This document shows positions 53,280 through 62,356 of a DNA stretch of 64,000 nt, one piece after another. Position 1 is the first letter of the stretch; each line of letters starts with the position of its first letter. The stretch spans positions 185,437 to 249,436 of the forward strand of contig CAWIZJ010000052.1 of assembly GCA_963840535.1 (NCBI GenBank), in the 5' to 3' direction. Origin of the DNA: VAZQ01 sp963840535. Its GTDB lineage: Bacteria > Pseudomonadota > Alphaproteobacteria > Rhizobiales > Xanthobacteraceae. A program made the translations under genes and the position numbers. A model generated the notes under the pieces. That model had not been told where the DNA came from, did not search any database, and saw only the letters and a list, made by a program, of their open reading frames with translations.

Positions 53280-54657
53280 GTGAGCAGGACGAGAACCGTA
53301 GCGCTTCTTGCCGGTGGCGTCGTCATCGGCGCTGCAGCAGGCTATTGGTTCGCTCGCGCCCCGATCGTCGACGCACCGGCTGTAGCCGAGCAGTCGATTG
53401 CCGCAGCGGCCACCGAGCGCAAGATTCTCTATTACCGCGATCCGAGCGGCGCGCCGTATTGGTCGGCTGAACCGAAAAAGGATGCCGGCGGCCGCGACTG
53501 GCTTCCGGTCTATGACGGATGAGGAAATCTCGTTCGAGCCCGACGCGAAGAAGCCGCCGCCCGCCGCCGGCGGCCCGCGCAAGATTCTGTACTACCGCAA
53601 TCCGATGGGCCTGCCCGACACCTCGCCGGTGCCGAAGAAGGACTGGATGGGGATGGACTACATCCCGGTCTACGAGGGCGAGGAGCAGGACGACGGCAAG
53701 ACCGTCAAGGTGAGCCTCGACAAGATCCAGCGCAGCGGCGTGCGCACCGAGAAGGTCGAGCCGCGGGTGGTCATGCGACCGGTGCGCGCCGTCGGTGCCG
53801 TCAAGCACGATGAATCCCGCTTGACGATCGTTGCAATGCGCTCGGACGGTTACATCGAAGAACTCTTTGTGAGCAAGACAGGCCAACATGTTCACGCTGG
53901 CGATCCATTGTTTCGGGTGTACAGCCCCGACATTGTGAGTGCCCAAGTCAATCTCCGCATCGGTTCCGCCGGCGGCGGCGAGCAGCGGCTGCGCAATCTC
54001 GGCGTTCCCGAAAGCCATATCCGCGAGGTGCTCGCCGGCAAGAATCCGATGTCCCTCGTTTGGCCCGCACCGGCGACCGGAGACGTGATCGAGAAGCAGG
54101 TGATCCTGGGCCAGCGGGTGCGGGCGGGCGACGAGCTTTATCGGATCGCCGACCACACGCATCTGTGGGTCATCGCCGACGTGGCCGAAGCCGACCTGCC
54201 GCAGCTCAAGCTGGGGACCCGCGCCTCCCTGACGTTGCGCGCCTATCCGATGCAGCAGTTCGAGGGCGAGGTGGTGCTGATCTATCCCGAGCTGCGGGCG
54301 GAGACGCGCACCGCCAAGGTCCGCATCGAGGTGCCGAATCCGGACGGGCGGCTGAAGGTCGACATGTACGCCGACGTGGTGTTCCACGCCGGCGCCGACG
54401 AAGCCCCGGTGGTCGCTGTTCCGGCGAGCGCACTCATCGACAGCGGCACCCGCCAGGTGGTGCTGGTCGCCAAGGGCGAAGGCCGCTTCGAGCCGCGCCC
54501 GGTCAAGCTAGGGCGGCGCGGCGACGGCTACGTCGAGGTCTTGGAGGGCGTTGGCAAGGGCGAGGAGGTCGTCACCGCGGCCACCTTCCTGATCGATGCC
54601 GAGAGCAATCTGAAGGCGGCGCTGCAGGCGTTCGCGCAGCCGGAGGCGCCGAAATGA
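53280..54657 (+). CDS. cusB: CusB-type periplasmic adaptor with two heavy-metal-binding domains, frameshifted
   Basis: The GTG at 53280 starts an inner-membrane anchor (TVALLAGGVVIGAAAGYWFA) and the first metal-binding repeat KILYYRDPSGAPYWSAEPKK ending WLPVYD. An extra G near 53519 breaks the frame, after which EEISFEPDAKK leads to the second repeat KILYYRNPMGLPDTSPVPKK ending YIPVYEGEE. The adaptor proper follows: MRSDGYIEELFVSKTGQHVH (barrel-sandwich), YRIADHTHLWVIADVAEADL and VPASALIDSGTRQVVLVAKG. Joined it has about 459 residues. It links CusA to an outer-membrane channel for Cu(I)/Ag(I) export. The stop overlaps cusA by four bases. Confidence 0.88.
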
Positions 54658-57600
54658 TCGCGGCGCTCATTCGCTGGTCGGCACGCAACCTGTTCCTGGT
54701 CGCCATTGCGACCGTGTTCGCGACGGTTGCCGGCGTCTATGCGGTCACACGGGTGCCGCTCGATGCCATTCCGGACCTCTCCGACGTCCAGGTGATCGTC
54801 TACACCGAGTATCCAGGCCAGGCGCCGCAGGTGGTCGAGGACCAGGTCACCTATCCGCTCGACCACTGCGATGCTGAGCGTACCGAAGTCGCGGGTGGTG
54901 CGCGGCTTCTCGTTCTTCGGCGTGTCGTTCGTCTACGTGATCTTCGAGGACGGCACCGACCTCTACTGGGCGCGCTCGCGCGTGCTGGAATATCTCAGCT
55001 CCGCGGCGCGGCGCCTGCCGCCGGGCGTCGCGCCGAGCCTGGGTCCGGACGCGACCGGGGTCGGCTGGGTCTATCAATACGTCGTGCGCGGCGCGCAGAA
55101 GAGCCTGGCCGAGCTGCGCACCATCCAGGACTGGTACGTCCGCTACGGGATCGCCAAGGCCGAGGGCGTCGCCGAGGTGGCGAGCGTCGGCGGCTTCGTC
55201 AAGCAGTACAGCGTGGTCATCGATCCGCGCCGGCTGCAGGCGCTCGGCATCCCGATCGCCAAGGTCCGCGAGGCGGTGCGCGCAAGCAACATGGACGTCG
55301 GCGGCCGCACCGTGGAGCTGGCCGAGACCGAGTTCGCGGTGCGCGGCCGCGGCTACATCAAGAGCCTCTCGGACATCGAGCAGACCGTGGTCAAGAGCGA
55401 GCGCGGCGTGCCGGTGCTGCTCAAGGACGTGGCGCGGGTCGAGCTCACCCCCGACGAACGGCGCGGCATCACCGAGATGAACGGCGAGGGCGAGGTCGTC
55501 TCCGGCATAGCACTGCAGCGCTTTGGCGAGAACGCGCTGTCGGTGATCCGCAACGTCAAGAGCAGGCTCGCCGAGATCGCGCCGAGCCTGCCCGCCGGGG
55601 TGAGCATCGAGCCGGTCTACGACCGTTCCGACCTGATCTACCGCGCGATCGACACCCTCAAGCGCACGCTGATCGAGGAAAGCCTGATCGTCGCACTCGT
55701 CTGCTTCGTGTTCCTGCTGCACGTGCGCAGCGCGCTGGTGGCGATCATCACGCTGCCGATCGGGGTGCTGATCGCCTATCTCTGCATGTATCTGCTTGGG
55801 CTTGAGCTCGAACATCATGAGCCTCGGCGGCATCGCCATCGCCATCGGCGCCATGGTCGACGCCGCCATCGTCATGATCGAGAACGCCCACAAGCACCTC
55901 GAGCGCGCCGCGCCCGACCAGCCGCGCGCGCAGCACCATCATCAACGCCGCGGTCGAGGTCGGCCCGGCGCTGTTCTTCAGCCTACTGATCATCACCGTC
56001 TCCTTCCTGCCGATCTTCGCGCTCGAGGCCCAAGAGGGCCGGCTGTTCAAGCCGCTGGCATATACCAAGACCTTCGCCATGGCGGCGGCAGCGCTGCTGT
56101 CGGTGACGCTGGTCCCTGCGCTGATGATCCTGTTCGTGCGCGGCCGCATCGTGCCGGAGCACAGGAACCCGGTGAACCGTTTCCTGATCTGGCTCTATCG
56201 TCCGGTGATCCGCTTGGCGCTCCGCTTCAAAGCCGCCACCATCCTGATCGCGCTCATGGTGCTCGCCGGCAGCGCCTGGCCGGCCATGCGGCTCGGTACG
56301 GAGTTCATGCCCAACCTCAACGAAGGCACGCTGTTCTACATGCCCACCACCCTGCCCGGCCTGTCGGTGACCAAGGCGGCGGAGCTGGTGCAGACCCAGG
56401 ACAAGATCATCAAGTCCTTCCCGGAAGTGGCCTCGGTCTGGGGCAAGGCGGGACGCGCCGCGACCGCCACCGACCCGGCCCCGACGGAAATGTTCGAGAC
56501 CGTCATCAACCTCAAGCCGGAAGGCGAATGGCGGCGCGGCATGACGGTCGACAAGCTGATTGCGGAGATGGACAAGTCGCTGCAGTTTCCCGGCGTCTCC
56601 AACGCATGGACGATGCCGATCAAGGCCCGCATCGACATGCTGTCGACCGGCATCCGCACGCCGGTGGGCGTGAAGGTGCTCGGCACCGATCTCGGCGAGA
56701 TGGAAAAGCTCGCACGCCAGATCGAGGCGGTGCTTCGTACCGTGCCGGGCACCTCCAGCGCCTATGCCGAGCGGGTGATCGGCGGCTACTACATGAACAT
56801 CGATCCCGACCGCCCGCAGCTCGCCCGCTACGGGCTGATGGTCGGCGATCTGCAGGCCCTGATCGCCATGGCGCTCGGAGCCGAGCCGGTGACGACCACG
56901 GTCGAGGGCCGCGAGCGCTACACCGTCAGCATCCGCTATCCCAGGGACTATCGCAGCGACCCGCACGCGATCGCGACGCAGGTACTGATCCCGATGGCGG
57001 ACGGCGGCACCGTGCCGCTTGGCCAGGTCGCCAAGGTGAGCCTTGCGCAGGGACCGGCCAGCATTCGCACGGAGAACGCGCAGCTCGCGGCCTACATCTT
57101 TGTCGATTTCCGTGACCGCGACATCGGCGGCTACGTCGCTGATGCACAGAAGGCGGTCGCCAGCCAGATCAAGTTTCCGCCGGGATACTACGTCACCTGG
57201 AGCGGCCAGTTCGAATATCTCGAGCGCGCCAAGGCCCGCCTGCAGATTGTGGTGCCGGTCACGGTTCTGCTCATCTTCCTGCTGCTCTATCTCAACTTCC
57301 GCCGCGTCACCGAGTCATTGATCGTGATGCTCTCGGTGCCGTTCGCTCTGGTCGGCGGGCTGTGGCTGATGTGGTGGCTCGGGTTCAACCTGTCGGTCGC
57401 GGTGGCGGTCGGCTTCATCGCGCTGGCGGGGGTTGCCGCCGAGACCGGCGTGGTGATGCTGATCTATCTCGAGCATGCATATGCCGAGCTCAAGGAGCGG
57501 CGCGCCATCGAAGCGCAGCCGTTCACCCGCGACGACCTCTACACCGCCATCATGAGCGGCGCGGTCGATCGCGTGCGCCCAAAGATGATGACGGTCTGTG

Positions 57601-57800
57601 CCATCATGGCGGGGCTGCTCCCGATCATGTGGAGCCACGGAACCGGCGCCGAGGTGATGCAGCGGATCGCAGTACCGATGATCGGCGGCATGGTGTCGTC
57701 GACCCTGCTCACCCTGATCGTGATCCCGTCGATCTACGCAGTGGTCAAGGGAATTCCGATCCGATCGCCGCAGCCGACCCCTTCACTCCAACGCACCTGA
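54654..57800 (+). CDS. cusA: CusA-type heavy-metal RND efflux pump, read through three frameshifts
   Basis: ATG 54654 starts MIAALIRWSARNLFLVAIAT. The pieces join at about 54863 (an extra G before TTAMLSVPKSRVVRG), 55798 (an extra T before LSSNIMSLGGIAIAIGAMVD) and 55917 (before STIINAAVEVGPALFF). Together they form about 1045 residues with twelve helices, the HME-RND signatures IPDLSDVQVIVYTEYPGQAP and AIAIGAMVDAAIVMIENAHK, and Met-rich metal relay positions. LRPKMMTVCAIMAGLLPIMW-type sequence appears near the end as VRPKMMTVCAIMAGLLPIMW. It uses the proton gradient to export Cu(I)/Ag(I) with CusB. The breaks are most likely sequencing errors. Confidence 0.9.
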
Positions 57801-58122
57801 GTAACCCTTGTAGTCGGCGGCGGTCTGTCGCGCACCCTCACCACCGACGAACTGGCCGAACCGCAGCGCAACCACCGTCGTCCGGTGGTCGGACGCTGAC
57901 TGGGGCGGCAGCTGTCCCCGCATCGGACCCGCTGCGTTGCGTCTCTCAACCGACTGCATCGCAGTCGCACTTCTGCGACTTTTTGCCGCCTACCCCCGAC
58001 GGTCATCCGCCCGCACCCTCCAGCCGCGACGGGCGCCGCCCATGAGCGCCCCAGTGAACTGAAATCTTGCGCAGCGGCAAGTTGTTAGAAACGGCAAATG
58101 GTCGCGCGCAGCAGGGGGACGC
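57801..58122 (+). other. Intergenic region after cusA
   Basis: About 320 bases with no gene that can be supported; the open frames are Arg/Pro-rich and lack ribosome sites. CGGTCTGTCGCG, GGCGGCAGCTGTCC and similar words do not form strong long hairpins. The last 60 bases become less GC-rich (CTTGCGCAGCGGCAAGTTGTTAGAAACGG), and the inverted words CTTGC/GCAAG at about 58069-58081 may be a weak hairpin. A promoter for the methyltransferase gene could lie there. Confidence 0.35.
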
Positions 58123-58836
58123 GTGCAATATCAATGGATCGACTGTGAACGTGCAGCCATTGCCGCACGTTACGATCGCCTTGCGCCACTGATTGAATTT
58201 ATCGATTGGTTATTCTTCGTTCCGGCCGGGTTTCGCGCCCGGGCGGCACAGCGGCTGACGCTCGAGCCGGGCAACCGCGTGCTCGAGATCGGCTGCGGCA
58301 CCGGGCTCAACTTTCCCTATTTGCGCTCGGCGGTCGGACCGCACGGGAAGATCTACGGCGTCGATTTGTCAGCGGGCATGCTGGCAAGAGCCCGGCAGCT
58401 GTGCGACCGCAGGCAATGGAGCAACGTCACCGTGGTGCAGCAGGACGCCGCCGAATATGTCGCGCCCGAGCCGCTCGACGGGGTGTTGTTCGGCCTCTCC
58501 TACAACACCATGCCGCACCATCTTGCGGTGCTCAAGCACGTATTGCGGCAGCTGCGGCCGGGCGGGCGTGTCGTCATCATGGACGGCAAGCTGCCGCCCG
58601 GTCTCTGCGGTCGCCTGCTGCTGCCGTTGAGCCTGTGGCTGATGAGGTCCACCATGCTCGGAAATCCGCTCATCAAGCCGTGGCAAGACCTGGCGCGGGT
58701 TGTCGACGCCTTCGAGATGGAGGAGTTTCTGTTCGGCTCCTGGTACATCTGCTGGGGGACGAAATCGGCGACCCCCGCGTCAGCCCGATCCGGTGAGCTG
58801 CGGCCGCCCGATCACGAGCTGATTGCGGCCGAATGA
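58123..58836 (+). CDS. Class I SAM-dependent methyltransferase
   Basis: A 237-residue protein. Motif I is VLEIGCGTGLNFPYL, the acidic end of strand two is YGVDLSAGMLARAR, motif IV is PLDGVLFGLSYNTMPHH and LRPGGRVVIMDGKLP is motif VI. The hydrophobic tail after this (CGRLLLPLSLWLMRSTML) suggests contact with the membrane or a lipid substrate, as in phospholipid or quinone methyltransferases. The start is GTG at 58123 after GCAGGGGGAC. It shares no operon with its neighbours that can be proven. Confidence 0.85.
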   Translation: MQYQWIDCERAAIAARYDRLAPLIEFIDWLFFVPAGFRARAAQRLTLEPGNRVLEIGCGTGLNFPYLRSAVGPHGKIYGVDLSAGMLARARQLCDRRQWSNVTVVQQDAAEYVAPEPLDGVLFGLSYNTMPHHLAVLKHVLRQLRPGGRVVIMDGKLPPGLCGRLLLPLSLWLMRSTMLGNPLIKPWQDLARVVDAFEMEEFLFGSWYICWGTKSATPASARSGELRPPDHELIAAE

Positions 58837-59008
58837 TCGAGCGCGGACACAAGGTCGGTTCCCACGCCCTCGTGAACGAGCCGCCGGCGCGCCGCGAGGC
58901 GTGACAAACGGCCGAGCCCCGCGAACGGCCTGCACAGGGCAGCCTGCGCGTACAGGACTGTCGCGTACAGGACTTGCCCGCAGGTGCGAACCAATCGATG
59001 ATGGCGAC

Positions 59009-59299
59009 ATGCGGCGCATTGCAGCATCGCTTTGGATTTGCTTCGCGGCCTACTGTGGGGGGCAAACCAACACCGCTCCGCTTGCCTTCGGCATGACGCC
59101 GGATCAGGCTGCGATCGCCCTCGGCGTGCCGCTGGTCTACCATTCCGGGCGGCACGGCTCGGAAATCTACCTCGCTTATGGTTCGGCCGGCGTGCCGGGC
59201 TTCTACCCGGTCGACTCCGCCCTGGCGCTGCAGTTTCGCAAAGGGCGCCTGACCGGCTGGAAGAAGGATTGGCAGCTGCACCGGCCATGGCCGTTCTGA
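59009..59299 (+). CDS. Small exported protein, SmpA/OmlA-like
   Basis: A 96-residue protein from ATG 59009. The leader MRRIAASLWICFAAYCGG ends near a cysteine and could be a lipoprotein or Sec signal. The mature part APLAFGMTPDQAAIALGVPL, VYHSGRHGSEIYLAYGS and LALQFRKGRLTGWKKDWQ resembles the short helix-hairpin plus beta-sheet fold of SmpA/BamE-like domains (GM-x-x-x-Q/E-x-x-x-x-L-G-x-P). The role is unknown. It lies 15 bases before the luciferase-like gene. Confidence 0.6.
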   Translation: MRRIAASLWICFAAYCGGQTNTAPLAFGMTPDQAAIALGVPLVYHSGRHGSEIYLAYGSAGVPGFYPVDSALALQFRKGRLTGWKKDWQLHRPWPF

Positions 59300-59314
59300 A
59301 CCGGCACCAGTCGC

Positions 59315-60334
59315 GTGCTTCCGCTCTCCGTGCTCGATCTCTCGCCGGTCGCCGCTTCCTCCTCCGGGGCAGTCGCGCTTCGCAACTCGCTCGACCTCGC
59401 CCGGCTCGCCGATCGCCTCGGCTTCACACGCTACTGGGTTGCCGAGCATCACAACCTGCCGTCGATCGCAAGCTCCGCTCCCGACATCATGATCGGGCAG
59501 ATCGCAGCGACGACCGCGCGCATGCGGGTGGGATCCGGCGGGGTCATGCTTCCGAACCATGCGCCGCTCGTGATTGCCGAGCGATTCAAGGTGCTCGAAG
59601 CGTTGTTTCCCGGCCGCATCGATCTCGGTCTCGGGCGCGCACCCGGCACCGATCCGATCACCGCCTACGCCTTGCGGTGCCGACAGGATGCCGACGGCGA
59701 CGACGATTTCCTGCAGCGCTTCCAGGAGCTGGTGTTGTTCGAGAGCAGCGCCTTCCCGGACGGTCATCCGTTCCGCTCGGTGCGGGCGATGCCGCAAGAC
59801 GTCGCCTTGCCGCCGATCTGGCTGTTGGGGTCGAGCGGCTACAGCGCGCAACTGGCGGCCGTGGTCGGCGCCGGATTTGCCTTCGCGCATCATTTCGCCG
59901 ATCACGACGCGGTCGGCGCAATGCTGAGCTACCGCGAGCAGTTCAAGCCTTCGGCGGCGCGGGCGTCCCCATACGCCATTCTCGCCTGCGCCGCGGTTTG
60001 CGCCGACAGCGATGCGGAGGCCGAGCGGCTCGCCTCCACCATCGATCTCAACTTCGTCCGTCGGCGCCGCGGCGAATATGCACCCCTGGCGAGCCCAGAG
60101 GAGGCCCTGGCGTACCCTTATTCGCCGGCCGAGCGCGCACTGATCGCACGCAACCGCGCCCGGCTGTTCGTCGGCAGCAAAGCGACAGTGCTGGCACGCC
60201 TCACCCCGCTGATCGCTGCAACCAGAGCCGACGAGGTCATGGTCACCACCATGCTCCATGGCCACGCCGCTCGCCTACACTCCTACGATCTGCTCGCGCA
60301 GGCGTTCGGTTTGCATCGAGAGGCCGGCGCGTGA
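59315..60334 (+). CDS. Luciferase-like flavin monooxygenase (LLM class)
   Basis: A 339-residue protein with the start LPLSVLDLSPVAASSSG, then ADRLGFTRYWVAEHHNLPSI, VGSGGVMLPNHAPLVIAERF, FPGRIDLGLGRAPGTDP and IWLLGSSGYSAQLAAVVGAG. This is the MsnO8-type branch of the bacterial-luciferase superfamily, which uses FMNH2 to oxidise small organic substrates. The start is GTG at 59315 (or the same frame a few codons later); no strong ribosome site. The substrate cannot be predicted. Confidence 0.88.
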   Translation: MLPLSVLDLSPVAASSSGAVALRNSLDLARLADRLGFTRYWVAEHHNLPSIASSAPDIMIGQIAATTARMRVGSGGVMLPNHAPLVIAERFKVLEALFPGRIDLGLGRAPGTDPITAYALRCRQDADGDDDFLQRFQELVLFESSAFPDGHPFRSVRAMPQDVALPPIWLLGSSGYSAQLAAVVGAGFAFAHHFADHDAVGAMLSYREQFKPSAARASPYAILACAAVCADSDAEAERLASTIDLNFVRRRRGEYAPLASPEEALAYPYSPAERALIARNRARLFVGSKATVLARLTPLIAATRADEVMVTTMLHGHAARLHSYDLLAQAFGLHREAGA

Positions 60335-60467
60335 GGACACCATGGCCGGCGAAGCGCATCCTCCCGACGGCAGTTGCTTTGTGCGGGCGAAAGCGTGACA
60401 TTGCGCCGGTCAAAAAAGCCGGGCACGACATTGGATCCGGCCGCAGCGGCATTCACAGGAGGTGCTC

Positions 60468-61145
60468 TTGGGTAAGCAATTCTCGCTCACATCCGCCGAC
60501 AAGTTCCAGCTGGGCGCCTATCGGGCCGACCCGTCCGGCCCCGCCAAGGGCGGCGTCGTCGTGATCCAGGAAATCTTCGGGGTCAATCATCATATCCGCG
60601 CGGTCTGCGATCGGCTCGCGAGCGAAGGCTATGCGGCCGTGGCACCGGCATTGTTCGACCGCCAGACCAAGGATTTCGAATGCGGCTATACGCCGGACGA
60701 GATCGCCAATGCCCGCAAGTTCGTCGCCAACCCGGACTGGGGGGCGATGCTGCGCGATACCCAGGCTGCGATCGACGAGCTCAAGAAGGAGGGACCGGTC
60801 GCGATCATCGGGTTCTGCATGGGCGGCACGATCGCCTTTCTCGCCGCCGCCAAGCTCAACGGCCTCTCCGCCGCCATCTGCTATTACGGCGGGCAGATCG
60901 CCAAGAATGCAGACGAGAAGCCGAGGGTGCCGACGCAGATGCATTTCGGCGAGAAGGACGCATCGATCCCGATGACGGACGTCGACGTGATCAAGCAGAA
61001 GCGCGGCGGCGACACCGAGATCCACGTGTATCAGGACGCTCAGCACGGCTTTCATTGCGACGAGCGCGGCAGCTTCAACGAAGCGAGCGCCAGGACGGCC
61101 TGGCAGCGCGCCATGGTGTTCCTGGAGAAGCACGTGAGGAAATGA
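60468..61145 (+). CDS. Dienelactone hydrolase family protein
   Basis: A 225-residue alpha/beta hydrolase. The nucleophile Cys lies in IIGFCMGGTIAFLAA, the acid in HFGEKDASIPMTD and the His in YQDAQHGFHCDERG, the triad of dienelactone hydrolase, which opens lactone rings in chloroaromatic degradation. The N-terminal GGVVVIQEIFGVNHHIRAVC is also characteristic. The TTG at 60468 is chosen because AGGAGG lies seven bases before it; the GTG at 60462 overlaps that site. No other catechol-pathway gene is adjacent, so its substrate may be different. Confidence 0.9.
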   Translation: MGKQFSLTSADKFQLGAYRADPSGPAKGGVVVIQEIFGVNHHIRAVCDRLASEGYAAVAPALFDRQTKDFECGYTPDEIANARKFVANPDWGAMLRDTQAAIDELKKEGPVAIIGFCMGGTIAFLAAAKLNGLSAAICYYGGQIAKNADEKPRVPTQMHFGEKDASIPMTDVDVIKQKRGGDTEIHVYQDAQHGFHCDERGSFNEASARTAWQRAMVFLEKHVRK

Positions 61146-61269
61146 TATTCAGAACCAGCGCTCGGCGACGGTGACGGTGTCGCCGGGCCGCACCGGCGCA
61201 ATCATTGGAACCTTCTGACAAACCTCTCGCCGACCGTTATCCCGGCGCGAAGGCGAGGACAATCCTTAA

Positions 61270-61567
61270 TCAGGACGCCGGCGAGCGGGTTGCGTCCTCG
61301 CCTCTTTCCGCGTTGGGCTGGCGCGCATGGGCAGCGGGGGACGACAGCCGGTCCGACAGTACGACGGCGAGCAGCGACCCCAGGAACAGGACGTGGATGC
61401 CGACGAGCCAGGCCAGCTTGGTGTCGTCGTAGTGCTCGATGTTCATGAACGCCTTGAGCACCTGGATCGCAGAGATCGCGACGATCGACGAGCCCGAGGT
61501 AGAACGGGGCCAGCGCCCAACGGCTCTCGAAGATGATCCTCTCGATGAACAGCTCGATCCTGCGCAT
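61270..61567 (-). pseudogene. YqhA/UPF0114 membrane protein with an internal deletion
   Basis: From ATG 61567 the protein starts MRRIELFIERIIFESRWALA then PFYLGL. At about 61496 it jumps, with a frame change, to SIVAISAIQVLKAFMNIEHY, DDTKLAWLVGIHVLFLGSLL and AVVLSDRLSS, ending at 61270. In intact YqhA proteins (about 165 residues) some 85-90 residues with two membrane helices separate these two parts. The loss of the centre plus the frame change means the gene is dead. It lies between two intact genes, so the deletion is local. Confidence 0.82.
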
Positions 61568-61622
61568 GGCGGGCTCCGCGGCTGACGATCCTAATCCGCC
61601 TCCACGCCAGTCAACGCCGCGA

Positions 61623-62282
61623 TCAGCCGGCCGCCGCCCCGACGCCGACCGGGCAGCTCACGCCGGTACCACCGAGCCCGCAATAACCCATGGGGTTCTT
61701 GGCCAGATACTGCTGGTGATAGTCCTCGGCGAAAAAGAACGGGGGCGCATCGAGGATCTCGGTGGTGATGGGGCCGAAATGCCGGGCTGCGAGAGCCTGG
61801 CCGTAAGTCGCCTTCGAGGCCGCCGCCGCTTTGCGCTGCGCCGGCGTGGACGCATAGATGCCGGAGCGATACTGCGTCCCCACGTCGTTGCCCTGACGCA
61901 TCCCCTGGGTCGGATCGTGATTCTCCCAAAAGGTCCGCAGAAGATCCTCGTAGGAAATCTTCCTCGGATCATAGATCACCTGCACCACCTCGTTGTGACC
62001 GGTGCGCCCCGAGCACACTTCCTCATAGGTGGGATTGGGCGTATGGCCGCCAGCGTAACCGACGGCGGTGACATGGATGCCGTCACCCAGTTCCCAGAAT
62101 TTGCGCTCGGCGCCCCAGAAGCAGCCCATGCCGAACATTGCGGTCTGCATACCGTCGGGATGAGGCCCCTTGAGCGGTCGGCGAAGGACGTAGTGCTCGC
62201 GCGCGGTCGGAATCGGCGTTGCGCGTCCCGGCAGGGCCTCGGCTGGCGAGGGCATCTCGATCTTCTTCCTGAACGTGAACAT
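61623..62282 (-). CDS. msrA: Peptide methionine sulfoxide reductase A
   Basis: A 219-residue enzyme with the active site GMGCFWGAERKFWEL (nucleophile Cys), YAGGHTPNPTYEEVCSGRTG, and ENHDPTQGMRQGNDVGTQYR. The resolving cysteines lie in the C-terminal MGYCGLGGTGVSCPVG. It reduces S-methionine sulfoxide in oxidised proteins with thioredoxin. ATG 62282 is chosen; the frame is open upstream to 62345. The ISNCY-type element starts 75 bases upstream of this start and could affect its promoter. Confidence 0.95.
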   Translation of the reverse strand: MFTFRKKIEMPSPAEALPGRATPIPTAREHYVLRRPLKGPHPDGMQTAMFGMGCFWGAERKFWELGDGIHVTAVGYAGGHTPNPTYEEVCSGRTGHNEVVQVIYDPRKISYEDLLRTFWENHDPTQGMRQGNDVGTQYRSGIYASTPAQRKAAAASKATYGQALAARHFGPITTEILDAPPFFFAEDYHQQYLAKNPMGYCGLGGTGVSCPVGVGAAAG

Positions 62283-62339
62283 GCGGGGTCTCTCCGGTCG
62301 TCGATGCTCCAATATAGACGCATCGCGGGCTTTCTGCAC

Positions 62340-62356
62340 CGGCACGCACGATCACG
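62340..62356 (+). repeat. Target-site duplication, left copy
   Basis: The 17-base sequence CGGCACGCACGATCACG stands directly before the left end of the insertion sequence and again directly after its right end at 63767-63783. The next three bases (TGT) also agree, so the duplication is 17-20 bases depending on where the element is taken to end. Long duplications of this size are known for the IS1202/ISNCY group. Confidence 0.85.
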
